A stretch of DNA of 64,000 nt from Paenibacillus sp. MAHUQ-63 (lineage in GTDB: Bacteria; Bacillota; Bacilli; Paenibacillales; NBRC-103111): assembly GCF_028765165.1 (NCBI RefSeq), contig NZ_JARADB010000005.1, forward strand, positions 124,001 through 188,000. The letters run 5' to 3'. Made by a program: the position numbers and the translations under genes. The notes under the pieces were generated by a model that ran no database searches, was not told where the DNA came from, and was given only the letters and a program-made list of their open reading frames with translations. Shown piece after piece: positions 16,751 through 25,352 of the stretch; the stretch's first letter is position 1; every line of letters begins with the position of its first letter.

Positions 16751-18436
16751 TCACGCTTCCAACGGGTTGACCGCCTCATGGAGCAGCTGCTCCAGCTCGG
16801 CGGTGTAAGCCGCCCGCTGCGCTTCGATCCAACCGAAGCGCTCGGCCATGAAGGCGATCACCGGAGCCTTCCACTGCCTTGCCCACGCGATATCGAAGAA
16901 GAGGGCTCCCGTACGTCGGATGAAGAAATCCGACGGCTTCACAGCCATCTCGTGCTCGATCGCGTACACGAGCGCAGCGAGCACAGCAGCGGGCATGCCC
17001 CGCTTCGCCGCCTCATCCCGGTACTGCTCCACAAGCGCAAACACGGCGTCCACGTTGGACCCGTAGCGGTGCGCCAGCAGAGCAGCCTCAGACCGCGCCA
17101 GCCCCAGCTGCTGCCCCTGGCTGGCCTTGCGCTGCACGAACGGTTCCAGCTGCGCGGAGCCGCCCACATCGCCGCCGGAAATCGGCAGCGTGCGCGTACG
17201 GCTCGGGGGCAGTCCAGCCCCCGGCGCTGTTCCCTCCGCCACCAGCATGGCGGCGATTTTGTCCACGACCGTCTCCGCCATTTTGCGGTAGCCGGTCAGC
17301 TTGCCCCCGGCCATCGAAATAAGGCCGGAGTCGGAGACGAAGATTTCATCGCGGCGCGAAATCTCCGAAGGATCTTTGCCCTCTTGATGGATCAGCGGGC
17401 GCAGCCCGGTCCAGCTCGACTCGACGTCCGCTTCCGTCAGGCCGAGGGTCGGGAACATCTCGTTCGCGGCACGCAGCACGTAGGCGCGATCCGCCACCGT
17501 AATCCGGGGATTCACGATATCCCCTTTGTAGTTCGTGTCTGTCGTGCCCACGTAGGTTTTGCCGTCACGAGGGATGGCGAATACCATCCGTCCGTCCGGC
17601 GTATCGAAATAAATCGCCTGCCGCAGCGGAAACTTGCTCTGGTCGAAGACTAGGTGCACGCCTTTGGTCAGATGGAGGGTTTTGCCTTTCTTCGAACGGT
17701 CCATCTCACGAAGCGTATCGACCCAAGGTCCCGCCGCATTGACAATCTTGCTTGCATACAGCGAGTAAGACGCTTTCTTCCCTTCGCCGCCAAGCTGATC
17801 CACCACACGCACGCCGATCAGCTTGCCGTTGTCCATCAGCAGCTCTTCCACTTTGGCGTAGTTCACCGCTTGAGCGCCGAGCTCCACCGCTTTTTTCATC
17901 ACTTCAATCGTCAGCCTCGCGTCATCCGTGCGGTATTCCACGTAATAGCCTCCGCCACGCAGATCCTGCTTTTTCAACAGCGGCTCATGACTTAGCGTTT
18001 GCTCGGGACGAAACATTTTTCTGCGCTCCGACCGTTTGACCCCGGCCAAGAAGTCGTAGACGCGCAAACCAAGCGACGTAGAGAACTTGCCGAACGTACC
18101 GCCTTTATAAAAAGGCAGCAGCATCCACTCCGGCGTCGTCACATGCGGCCCATTCTCATACACGATCGCCCGTTCCTTGCCGACTTCGGCTACAACCTTC
18201 ACGTCCAACTGCTTCAAGTAGCGCAGCCCCCCGTGAACAAGCTTGGTCGAACGGCTCGATGTCCCCGCAGCAAAATCCTGCATATCAATCAGCGCCGTGC
18301 GCAGCCCTCTGCTCTGCGCATCCAACGCGATACCCGCACCTGTGATGCCTCCTCCGATGACGATCAGGTCAAACTTCTGCCCAGACATGGCCTGCAGTCT
18401 TTCCGTTCTTGATAATCCGCTAAATGGTTGTGTCAT
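16751..18436 (-). CDS. glpD: aerobic glycerol-3-phosphate dehydrogenase
   Basis: FAD enzyme at the inner face of the membrane that oxidises sn-glycerol 3-phosphate to dihydroxyacetone phosphate and feeds electrons to quinone. The dinucleotide-binding motif is DLIVIGGGITGAGIALDAQ near residues 22-40. GTSSRSTKLVHGGLRYL and the block DGRMVFAIPRDGKTYVGTTD are typical of GlpD. With ATG 18436 (MTQPFSGLSRTERL) after GGGGAGAGATT the protein has 561 residues, normal for Bacillota. It is the last gene of the leftward glpP-glpK-glpD cluster and has its own leader terminator in the 138-bp gap after glpK, which suggests GlpP antitermination. Confidence 0.96.
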   Translation of the reverse strand: MTQPFSGLSRTERLQAMSGQKFDLIVIGGGITGAGIALDAQSRGLRTALIDMQDFAAGTSSRSTKLVHGGLRYLKQLDVKVVAEVGKERAIVYENGPHVTTPEWMLLPFYKGGTFGKFSTSLGLRVYDFLAGVKRSERRKMFRPEQTLSHEPLLKKQDLRGGGYYVEYRTDDARLTIEVMKKAVELGAQAVNYAKVEELLMDNGKLIGVRVVDQLGGEGKKASYSLYASKIVNAAGPWVDTLREMDRSKKGKTLHLTKGVHLVFDQSKFPLRQAIYFDTPDGRMVFAIPRDGKTYVGTTDTNYKGDIVNPRITVADRAYVLRAANEMFPTLGLTEADVESSWTGLRPLIHQEGKDPSEISRRDEIFVSDSGLISMAGGKLTGYRKMAETVVDKIAAMLVAEGTAPGAGLPPSRTRTLPISGGDVGGSAQLEPFVQRKASQGQQLGLARSEAALLAHRYGSNVDAVFALVEQYRDEAAKRGMPAAVLAALVYAIEHEMAVKPSDFFIRRTGALFFDIAWARQWKAPVIAFMAERFGWIEAQRAAYTAELEQLLHEAVNPLEA

Positions 18437-18466
18437 TCCAATCTCTCCCCTCGAATATGAAAGCGA

Positions 18467-18518
18467 AAAAAGCCACAACAAACCCGGCACGCTCTCGCGT
18501 ACAGGTTGTTCTGGCTTC
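18467..18518 (-). terminator. leader terminator before glpD (probable GlpP target)
   Basis: On the minus strand AAGCCAGAACAACC, a small CGC-GAGA-GCG hairpin, then GGGTTTGTTGTGGCTT and TTTTTT form an intrinsic terminator about 30 bp before the glpD start. In Bacillus subtilis GlpP with glycerol 3-phosphate allows read-through of leader terminators of glp genes, including glpD; the arrangement here fits that. GlpP binding is inferred. Confidence 0.75.
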
Positions 18519-18574
18519 TCCTAGTCTCCTACCATCGTATTAACTTGTTATCATAAGTATATCATTGCCCTGAA

Positions 18575-20074
18575 TTATTTGAAAGCCATAGCAGCCCGTA
18601 TTGCTTTTTTCCAGCCGCTGTACAACTTATCCTGCTGCTCCGCGTCCATGCGAGGCTGAAACACTTCGTCAATCTGCCACTGAGCCGCAATTTCCGCTTG
18701 GTCCTTCCAGAAACCGACCGCCAGCCCTGCCAAGTAAGCAGCTCCGAGCGCCGTCGTTTCGCTCACGACCGGCCGCTCTACACAAGCGCCCAGCATATCG
18801 CTCTGGAACTGCATGAGGAAATTGTTCTTCACCGCTCCGCCGTCAACCCGCAGCTTCGTCAGCCCAATCCCGGAATCGTCCTCCATCGCCTGCAGCACGT
18901 CCTTGGTCTGATAAGCAAGAGACTCCAGCGTTGCCCGGATGAAATGCTCCTTCGACGTCCCCCGCGTCACTCCGAAAATCGCGCCGCGAACATCGCTATC
19001 CCAGTACGGCGTACCTAAGCCGACAAAGGCCGGCACGACATAGACGCCGTCCGACGAGTCCACGCGCTGCGCGTACATCTCGCTGTCCTGCGCTGTTCGA
19101 AGCAGCCGCAGCCCGTCGCGGAGCCATTGGATCGCCGAGCCCGCTACGAAAATGCTGCCCTCCAGCGCATACTCCACCTTGCCGTTCAACCCCCAGGCTA
19201 TGGTGGTCAGCAGCCCTTTGTGGGACGTGATCGCTTCGCTGCCCGTGTTCATCAGCATAAAACAGCCGGTGCCGTAGGTGTTCTTGGCCATCCCTTTCTC
19301 GAAGCATGCCTGCCCGAACAGTGCCGCCTGCTGATCACCGGCCGCGCCTGCAATCGGAACCGCTGCGCCGAAGAACAGGCTTTCCTCCGTGTATCCGTAG
19401 ATTTCGGAAGACGATCGAACCTCCGGCAGCAGCGAAGCCGGGACGTCCAGATGGCCTAACAGCTCCACATCCCATTGGAGCTCATGGATATTGTAGAGCA
19501 GCGTTCGCGAAGCGTTGGAATAATCCGTGACATGCGCTCGACCGCCAGTCAGCTTCCAAATGAGCCACGTGTCCATCGTGCCGAACAGCAAATCCCCCTG
19601 CTCAGCCTTCGCTCTCGCGCCTTCCACGTGGTCGAGAATCCATTTGATTTTGGTTCCGGAGAAATATGGGTCAATCAAGAGGCCCGTACGCTCCCGAAAA
19701 AGGTTATTAAGCCCCTTCGTCTTCAGGGCGTCGCAAATATCGGCGGTTTGCCGCGACTGCCACACAATGGCATGATAGACCGGCTCCCCGGTATGCCGGT
19801 CCCAGACTACCGCCGTTTCCCGTTGGTTGGTGATGCCGATGCCCGCAACTTCCGCCGGCTGCACCCCCGACTCCAACATCACGGCCGTCATTACCGCCTG
19901 GATCGACTGCCATATTTCAATCGCATCATGCTCCACCCAACCCGGCTTCGGGAAATGCTGCTTGAACTCCTGCTGCGCCGTGCGCACGATGCTCCCTTGT
20001 GCATCAAACAAAATCGCTCGGGAACTGGTCGTTCCTTGATCGAGCGCAAGAATATAGGAAGCGGCTGCTGCCAT
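18575..20074 (-). CDS. glpK: glycerol kinase
   Basis: Phosphorylates glycerol with ATP to sn-glycerol 3-phosphate. The FGGY-family start YILALDQGTTSSRAILFDAQG is at residues 7-27, GITNQRETAVVWD near 85, GTMDTWLIWKLTGG near 170, and the C-terminal signature LTKLRVDGGAVKNNFLMQFQSD is present. ATG 20074 gives 499 residues, the usual size; the frame is open further upstream but overlaps glpP. A GGGGGT site lies nine bases before the start. It follows glpP by 19 bp and precedes glpD. No glycerol facilitator gene lies in this window. Confidence 0.97.
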   Translation of the reverse strand: MAAAASYILALDQGTTSSRAILFDAQGSIVRTAQQEFKQHFPKPGWVEHDAIEIWQSIQAVMTAVMLESGVQPAEVAGIGITNQRETAVVWDRHTGEPVYHAIVWQSRQTADICDALKTKGLNNLFRERTGLLIDPYFSGTKIKWILDHVEGARAKAEQGDLLFGTMDTWLIWKLTGGRAHVTDYSNASRTLLYNIHELQWDVELLGHLDVPASLLPEVRSSSEIYGYTEESLFFGAAVPIAGAAGDQQAALFGQACFEKGMAKNTYGTGCFMLMNTGSEAITSHKGLLTTIAWGLNGKVEYALEGSIFVAGSAIQWLRDGLRLLRTAQDSEMYAQRVDSSDGVYVVPAFVGLGTPYWDSDVRGAIFGVTRGTSKEHFIRATLESLAYQTKDVLQAMEDDSGIGLTKLRVDGGAVKNNFLMQFQSDMLGACVERPVVSETTALGAAYLAGLAVGFWKDQAEIAAQWQIDEVFQPRMDAEQQDKLYSGWKKAIRAAMAFK

Positions 20075-20093
20075 ACTAGTTACCCCCACGTGA

Positions 20094-20666
20094 TTAGGAT
20101 CGTTGATGATAATGCTGCCACAGCTCGGTATTCGAGGTTGTAACGGCTGTCGCCCCGGCTCCCAGCGCCTGTTCCACATCCCCTGAGGTACGAATGAGGC
20201 CACCGGCAAAAATCGGGATGCCCGAACGCTCTTTCACCTCGGTAATGATGTGCGGAATAATGCCGGGAAGCACCTCGATATAATCAGGCTGGGTCCTCTC
20301 CAGAAGGGTGTAGCTTTTCTCAAGGGCACTGCTGTCCAGGAGAAAAAGCCGCTGAATGGCTAGAAGGCCGTTCTGCTTGGTCTTCGTAATGACCGTTCCC
20401 CGCGTGGAAATGATGCCGGCGGGACGAATGCTTTGGCACAGAAACTCCGCCGCATACTCGTCGTTCTTCAGGCCTTCGATTAAGTCGGCGTGAAGCAGCA
20501 GCTTTTTGCCGTTGGCACGCCCCAGATCTACAATGCTTTTGAGCTGTCCGATATGGCTGTCCAGCAGCACAATGTAGGTATAGTGGGACTTCAGCAGCTT
20601 CTCCAGATCTTTCATCTTACGAATCGCCGGTAAAATTCGCTGCTCCTGCAAAGACAAGCTCATCAT
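20094..20666 (-). CDS. glpP: glycerol-3-phosphate-responsive transcription antiterminator
   Basis: GlpP-family RNA-binding regulator with a TIM-barrel-like fold. Recognisable blocks are ILPAIRKMKDLE at the start, IVLLDSHIGQL, KKLLLHADLIEGL, GIISTRGTVITKTK, YIEVLPGIIPHII and PIFAGGLIRTSGDVE. With glycerol 3-phosphate it binds leader RNA and lets polymerase pass terminators of glycerol genes. The start is unclear: ATG 20666 abuts GGAG, and TTG 20657 is nine bases from it and may be the real start. The gene has a consensus promoter and its own leader terminator, so it may be autoregulated, and it heads the glpP-glpK-glpD cluster. Confidence 0.95.
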   Translation of the reverse strand: MMSLSLQEQRILPAIRKMKDLEKLLKSHYTYIVLLDSHIGQLKSIVDLGRANGKKLLLHADLIEGLKNDEYAAEFLCQSIRPAGIISTRGTVITKTKQNGLLAIQRLFLLDSSALEKSYTLLERTQPDYIEVLPGIIPHIITEVKERSGIPIFAGGLIRTSGDVEQALGAGATAVTTSNTELWQHYHQRS

Positions 20667-20703
20667 CTCCGTTCATGTGCCCCCTTGCGGTGGGAAGAAC
20701 ACC

Positions 20704-20757
20704 AAAAAACTCACGAAAGATATACCAATGCTATGCAATTGGCAATCCCCGTGAGTT
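20704..20757 (-). terminator. leader terminator before glpP (probable GlpP target)
   Basis: Minus-strand AACTCACG (20750-20757) pairs with CGTGAGTT near 20708-20715, followed by TTTTT; an inner stem CCAAT/ATTGG closes the loop. It lies between the promoter at 20794-20822 and the glpP start, so it should stop transcription unless antiterminated. It could also end the upstream GTPase gene. Confidence 0.8.
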
Positions 20758-20793
20758 CTCCAGTTCTCCGTCACATGTTATTAACTTACTCCC

Positions 20794-20822
20794 ATTGTAC
20801 TTACACCCGCCCCGCCTGTCAA
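20794..20822 (-). promoter_or_regulatory. sigma-A promoter of the glp cluster
   Basis: On the minus strand TTGACA (20817-20822), a 17-bp spacer and TACAAT (20794-20799) match the sigma-A consensus. The predicted RNA starts near 20787, about 30 bases before the leader terminator. It lies just after the stop of the TetM-like gene. Confidence 0.85.
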
Positions 20823-20835
20823 TGAGAATAAACGT

Positions 20836-22884
20836 CTAGGATGTCGACAAAGCTTTACGCACGGCTAAAATGTACTTGGACTGGTCCAGCGGATTCACAC
20901 CGCGCCGCTTCCGTTCGGCATGCACATCCGGCGGACTCGGCTGATACCCGCCGAACGAGGAGGTGATGACGCCTCTGCCCCCGGACATGGCGCTGAGCTT
21001 CACGGGGTAGTCCAGCGACGTGGCGACGGGGAGCCGCCCTTCGACGACGAACCTGTCGCCGCTCACTTGCGGCGGATCGAAGGTCGCCCGCATCTGCACC
21101 AGATCGCTGAGCACCTTGCCGCCGTAAACCTCAGGCACAGTAATCCGCACCTGCAGCATCGGCTCAAGCAGCGTCGTTCCGGTTTGGGCAAGGCCCTGCA
21201 TGAGCCCCATCGGCGTGGCGACGGCGAAGTCAAGCGGGTGGGTGTGCCACACGTGGTGCTCGCCGTAGGTGAGCGTCACCTTCAGATCAGTCACCTCCCA
21301 GCCGAACAGCCCTTGCTGCAGCGCCTCCGGCACGCGGCGCTCCACCTCGCTCTGGTACTGAGCCAGCAGTTGATCGGCTCGCACTTGCGACGCATAGACG
21401 AGCCCGCTGCCCGGTGCGCCGGGCTCAATGCGAAAGCGCAGAATCGCCCAGCACGGCTTGGGCATCGTATAAGCGATGTAGCCTTCGCCAGGCTGCGATG
21501 GCGTTTCCTTGTAAATCACGGAAGGCTGATCGAATCTTGCCTTCAGCCCGAAACGCGAAGCCAGCAGGCTCGTTAGAATCTCCAGCTGGATCGCGCCCAT
21601 CACCTTCACGTGCAGCTCGCGCTCCTCCTGCAGCCATTGCAGGTCGAGCAGCGGATCCTCATCCGTCAGCTCCTGCAGGGCGGCGACAAGCGCCGGATAC
21701 TGCGCGTCGTTCTCCGCATGCACCTGTACGGTCAGCAGCGGCACCGCCAGCCGAGGCGCCGGGGGAACGGCGTCAGGCCGCCCCAGCACGTCGCCGATGC
21801 GCACCTGCGCTAAGCCGCACACGGCGGCTATATCGCCAGCCCCGACAAACCCGATATCTTCGGCCCGGCGGCCGTCGATCTTGCGAATCTGGGTCACCTT
21901 CTCCTCCACGCCCCGCGTGGCATTGAACACGGTGTCCCGGTTGCGGATCGTCCCCTCGTAGAGGCGGACGTAAGCCATTCTCCCCATGGTCTTGTCGCGC
22001 TCGACCTTGAAGACGACGGCCGACAGCGGCTGCTCCGCGCTGCCGCTCGGCCCTGGCAAATAATCGAGGATCGCCTCCAGCAGCTCCTCGATACCTACTC
22101 CTTTGCTCGATGCTCCGGCAAGCAAAGGAAACGCTTGCCCCTGCCGGGCGTACCGCCGCAGGGCTGCTTTCACGTCGTGCGCCGGGACGGGCACGCCTTC
22201 GACGTAGCTCGCGAGCATCGCTTCATCGAGCTCGGAGAGCTTCTCGACCGCTGCCGCCAGGTCGAAGCCGGGCGCGGAGGCGCCCTCTTGGAACACGCTC
22301 GCTACGCCGCGGAACGTGTCCTCCGCCCCTAGCGGCGCCTGGATCGGCACCGCCATCGGCGTGAGCTGCGTCTCGATTTCGTGCAGCACTTTGGCCGCGT
22401 CTGCACCTACGCGGTCCATTTTGTTCACGTACAGAAGCGTAGGGATGCCTAGCGATTGCAGCGCGTGCCAAATCATTTCCGTCTGCGACTGCACGCCTTC
22501 AACCGCCGAAACGATAAGAATTGCGCCGTCCATCACTCTCAGGGAGCGCTCGACTTCCGACAGGAAGTCCACGTGCCCTGGGGTATCTACCAGATTGATG
22601 AAGGTATCTTTCCAGATCAAAGCGGTCGTCGCGCTGCGTACCGAGATCCCCCGCTCCCGCTCCACATCCATAGAGTCCGTCTGCGCGGTGCCGCTATCCA
22701 CGCTGCCGAGGCTGCGAATACGGCCGCTGTGGTACAGCAGATGCTCGGTTGTCGTCGTTTTACCCGCATCGACATGGGCGAAAATGCCCACATTTCTTCG
22801 CTTAGTCGAGAGATGATTGTTGCCCTTGCCCTTGTCCTTGTCCTCAGTCATGAGAAAGCTCCGCTCCTTCTGTTTACCAGCCAT
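20836..22884 (-). CDS. TetM/EF-G-like ribosome-associated GTPase
   Basis: Translation-factor GTPase close to tetracycline-resistance ribosomal protection proteins. GTPase motifs: G1 AHVDAGKTTTTEHL, G3 DTPGHVDF, G4 NKMDR. The domain order matches EF-G/TetM, and the C-terminal region RGVNPLDQSKYILAVRKAL resembles TetM's end. In TetM the domain IV loop YSPVS removes the drug; the equivalent place here reads HHVWHTHPLDF, so tetracycline resistance is doubtful. The start is ATG 22884 (AGGAGG three bases upstream) or ATG 22851 (MTEDKDKGKG, with GGAGCGGAGC at better distance). It may act as a specialised ribosome rescue or protection factor; that is inference. It is divergent from the AlkA-type gene. 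Confidence 0.85.
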   Translation of the reverse strand: MAGKQKERSFLMTEDKDKGKGNNHLSTKRRNVGIFAHVDAGKTTTTEHLLYHSGRIRSLGSVDSGTAQTDSMDVERERGISVRSATTALIWKDTFINLVDTPGHVDFLSEVERSLRVMDGAILIVSAVEGVQSQTEMIWHALQSLGIPTLLYVNKMDRVGADAAKVLHEIETQLTPMAVPIQAPLGAEDTFRGVASVFQEGASAPGFDLAAAVEKLSELDEAMLASYVEGVPVPAHDVKAALRRYARQGQAFPLLAGASSKGVGIEELLEAILDYLPGPSGSAEQPLSAVVFKVERDKTMGRMAYVRLYEGTIRNRDTVFNATRGVEEKVTQIRKIDGRRAEDIGFVGAGDIAAVCGLAQVRIGDVLGRPDAVPPAPRLAVPLLTVQVHAENDAQYPALVAALQELTDEDPLLDLQWLQEERELHVKVMGAIQLEILTSLLASRFGLKARFDQPSVIYKETPSQPGEGYIAYTMPKPCWAILRFRIEPGAPGSGLVYASQVRADQLLAQYQSEVERRVPEALQQGLFGWEVTDLKVTLTYGEHHVWHTHPLDFAVATPMGLMQGLAQTGTTLLEPMLQVRITVPEVYGGKVLSDLVQMRATFDPPQVSGDRFVVEGRLPVATSLDYPVKLSAMSGGRGVITSSFGGYQPSPPDVHAERKRRGVNPLDQSKYILAVRKALSTS

Positions 22885-22933
22885 AGTCCTCCTATTATAC
22901 TAGATCTATGAATATTTAAGGAGGTAGGCTGAC

Positions 22934-23641
22934 TTGCCTGACATCGACGCCGGTTCCGATATCCCAGAAGAGCATTCATCCGTATCACCGCTGCGCCCGA
23001 TCCTGCTTCATTCCGAGCATCCCGCCATCCTGGCGCTGTCCGAAACGGACAGCCGGTTGGCGCGCCTCATTCGCCTTGTGGGCGAACTGACGCTGACGCC
23101 GAGCGCCCAGCCTTTTGAGTCGCTGGCCATGTCGATTATTTCCCAGCAGCTTTCGGCCAAGGCGGCAGCCACGATCAAGGCCAGAGTCAAGCTGGCCGTG
23201 CCGGAATTTACGCCGGAGCAAGTGCTGGCTGTCGATGAGGCCGCCATTCGGCAATGCGGCGTGTCCTTTCCCAAGATCCGCTACATCCGCGATCTTAGCA
23301 GCAAAGTTATCGCCGGCGAACTGCGCCTCGACAACTTGCGCGAGCTCGACAACGAAGAGCTGCTCCGGCAGCTGACCGGCGTCAAGGGCATCGGCGTTTG
23401 GACGGCCGAGATGTTTATGATTTTCGCGCTCGGCCGGGCGGATGTCATGTCCGTCGGCGATGCCGGGCTCCAGCGCGCAGCCCGTTGGCTGCACCAGCTG
23501 GACGAGCGCAAGGACGGCAACTATTTGGGCCAAATCGCCCCGGCGTGGGCGCCTTACCGCAGTTTCGCTTCTCTGTACCTGTGGCAGGCGGTGGACCAAG
23601 GCTTCGTCGACTCCGGCCTGCCGATAGAGCAGCTGACTTGA
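22934..23641 (+). CDS. AlkA-type DNA-3-methyladenine glycosylase (HhH-GPD)
   Basis: Base-excision DNA repair enzyme that removes alkylated purines. The helix-hairpin-helix is LLRQLTGVKGIGVWTAEMFMIFALGR, followed by the region with the catalytic aspartate, VMSVGDAGLQRAARW. Upstream LAMSIISQQLSAKAAATI matches the start of the HhH-GPD fold. At 235 residues it resembles the short AlkA proteins of Bacillota, lacking the E. coli N-terminal domain. The start is TTG 22934, eight bases after AAGGAGGT. It is divergent from the GTPase gene and has no operon partner. Confidence 0.92.
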   Translation: MPDIDAGSDIPEEHSSVSPLRPILLHSEHPAILALSETDSRLARLIRLVGELTLTPSAQPFESLAMSIISQQLSAKAAATIKARVKLAVPEFTPEQVLAVDEAAIRQCGVSFPKIRYIRDLSSKVIAGELRLDNLRELDNEELLRQLTGVKGIGVWTAEMFMIFALGRADVMSVGDAGLQRAARWLHQLDERKDGNYLGQIAPAWAPYRSFASLYLWQAVDQGFVDSGLPIEQLT

Positions 23642-23820
23642 CGCTAGGCGGGTTCGGCCGCTGCAAGGCAGTGGTCGCCCGCTTCGTGCTGCGTCATGCT
23701 ACTTCATGCTGCATCCAGGCTCCCGCAGCCTCGTCAGCCCGGCGTCTAGCATGCTAGCGCGGCTGTTTACTGCTAACGCTCCACGGCAGCTATACCCCTC
23801 ATCATTGTCCCGTATGCAAT

Positions 23821-23862
23821 CTAACGGACACCGGAGACCCTATTAGCCTCTGTGTCCGTTAG
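23821..23862. repeat. solitary CTAACGGACAC hairpin element
   Basis: CTAACGGACAC (23821-23831) and GTGTCCGTTAG (23852-23862) form a perfect 11-bp inverted repeat with a 20-base loop. It is a minimal copy of the end motif of the triplicated element at 4391-5030. It lies in the 236-bp gap between the glycosylase and TetR genes, which otherwise holds no gene that I can see. Confidence 0.7.
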
Positions 23863-23877
23863 CACAGAATCTTTGCC

Positions 23878-24453
23878 TTATGTTTCATGCAGCGGAACCC
23901 GCAGCCCCCGCAAATACGTCTGCAGCAGCCTCCGCAAGCTCTCATCCCGCTCCAAATCCATCCGGAACCCGTTCTGTCCCTCCAGCGAGGCGAAGCCGTG
24001 CACCATACTGCGGAAGCCGCGCACCACATGCAGCGCGTCCTCTTCGCTCAATCCGTACGGCTCCAGGATGCGCAGCAGGAAAAGCACGACGTCCTGCCCC
24101 GCTTCCTTTAGCTCGGAATCCTCGTAATCGGGCAGCATTGAAATGGCTTCGTAGAGACCCGGATGCTTCCTGGCGAAATTGACGTAGGCGAAGCCTGCCG
24201 CCAGCAAGGCGCTATCCTCCGCTTTGCCGATCACCGCTTCGACCATCGCAGCCTTAATGAGCAGCAGCCCGCGCCGGGAGAGCTGCTTCCGAAGATCGGG
24301 AAGCCCCTTGATATGATTATAAAGAGACGGTGTTTTCACGTTCAGCTTGGCAGCCAAAGCCGCCAAAGTCAGCCCCTCCACGCCCGTCTCATCCGCTATT
24401 TCTACCGCTGCCTGCAGCACATTCGCTGCGTCCAGTCCTTGTCGCTGTGCCAT
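23878..24453 (-). CDS. TetR/AcrR-family transcriptional regulator
   Basis: A 191-residue one-domain repressor type. The N-terminal helix-turn-helix is GLTLAALAAKLNVKTPSLYNHIKG (residues 27-50), followed by a helical ligand-binding domain ending SLRRLLQTYLRGLRVPL. AAAGGAAGAG lies before ATG 24453. It is the second gene of a leftward unit and begins 20 bp after the MBL-hydrolase stop. The promoter of this unit carries ATTAGT/ACTAAT palindromes in its spacer, so autorepression is likely. The inducing ligand is unknown. Confidence 0.92.
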   Translation of the reverse strand: MAQRQGLDAANVLQAAVEIADETGVEGLTLAALAAKLNVKTPSLYNHIKGLPDLRKQLSRRGLLLIKAAMVEAVIGKAEDSALLAAGFAYVNFARKHPGLYEAISMLPDYEDSELKEAGQDVVLFLLRILEPYGLSEEDALHVVRGFRSMVHGFASLEGQNGFRMDLERDESLRRLLQTYLRGLRVPLHET

Positions 24454-24473
24454 AATCCCACTCTTCCTTTACT

Positions 24474-25199
24474 CTAAATGTTAGCTGTCTCCAGGCGAAA
24501 CTTTCTAGCCGCTTCTTCAATAGCCCGGTCCATCACGGTAAGCGGCTGCTCAATCATTTTGCCGTGTCCTACCGCGAGGACCGAAGGCGCCAGCGCCCTC
24601 AGCTTCCGCGCACTGTCCAGCGACACCTCACGGTTCCAAGTCGCCATCGCCGGGAAAGGGAACCACAACTTCATCAGCCCGGACACCGCCACTCCGCCGC
24701 GGACTTGAAAGGCGTCGCCCGCAACCAACGCACGGCTGCGCACATCAAGGAAGGCCATCGAACCCGGCGTATGCCCCGGTGCGGCAACGGCTTGCAGCGA
24801 GCCGATCCGGTCGCCGTCCGCCAACAGCACATCCGGCTTCGTCCGGATTGCCTTCGGCACATCGCCTTTAATCGGCGATTGTCCTTCCCCGGCTTCCAGC
24901 TCCTTGCTGCCCGCCAGCAGCTTCGCATCTCGGTGCGAGATGTAGACTTTCACCTGCGGAAGCTCCAGCTTCAACCGGTCCAACGCCCCGACATGATCTC
25001 CATGCGCATGGGTAAGCACGATACGGGTGATAGGCTTGCCGATGCGCCGAGATGCCTCAAGAATGCCTTTGACACTGAATGGCAGCGCCGCATCGATGAG
25101 CGTCAGCTCACTCTCCTCTTCCACCAAATAACAATTCACTGGGAAAAAATTAGGCATGAAAGCCACCTGATGTAAAAACCCGATTTGTGTTAATTTCAT
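24474..25199 (-). CDS. MBL-fold metallo-hydrolase
   Basis: Metallo-beta-lactamase-fold protein. The metal motif HxHxDH occurs as LTHAHGDHVGALDRL near residues 63-70, with a further His in APGHTPGSMAFLDVRS and the Asp in LVAGDAF. The family covers hydrolases of thioesters, lactones and glutathione adducts; the substrate here is not predictable. GGGAGG lies nine bases before ATG 25199. It forms a two-gene unit with the TetR regulator, driven by the operator-bearing promoter at 25228-25262. TetR control suggests a response to a small toxic or signalling molecule. Confidence 0.92.
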   Translation of the reverse strand: MKLTQIGFLHQVAFMPNFFPVNCYLVEEESELTLIDAALPFSVKGILEASRRIGKPITRIVLTHAHGDHVGALDRLKLELPQVKVYISHRDAKLLAGSKELEAGEGQSPIKGDVPKAIRTKPDVLLADGDRIGSLQAVAAPGHTPGSMAFLDVRSRALVAGDAFQVRGGVAVSGLMKLWFPFPAMATWNREVSLDSARKLRALAPSVLAVGHGKMIEQPLTVMDRAIEEAARKFRLETANI

Positions 25200-25227
25200 C
25201 TTCGAACGCCTCCCGTTTACTATTTAT

Positions 25228-25262
25228 ATTAGTATAATAACTAATTGCATTAGTTTTGTAAA
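25228..25262 (-). promoter_or_regulatory. promoter of the MBL-TetR unit with operator in the spacer
   Basis: Minus strand: TTTACA (25257-25262), exactly 17 bp, then TATTAT (25234-25239). The spacer holds ACTAAT-TGC-ATTAGT (25240-25254) and a third half-site ATTAGT overlaps the start region (25228-25233). Such placement blocks polymerase when a dimeric repressor binds; the TetR protein of this unit is the likely binder. Confidence 0.75.
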
Positions 25263-25352
25263 GGGGGATTGCTCCCAACCCTCAATTATTTTTTCCGTTA
25301 TGGTAAAATAAAGCTATCTCTACTTCTAATCTTGCTAAAGTGAGGATTCCTT

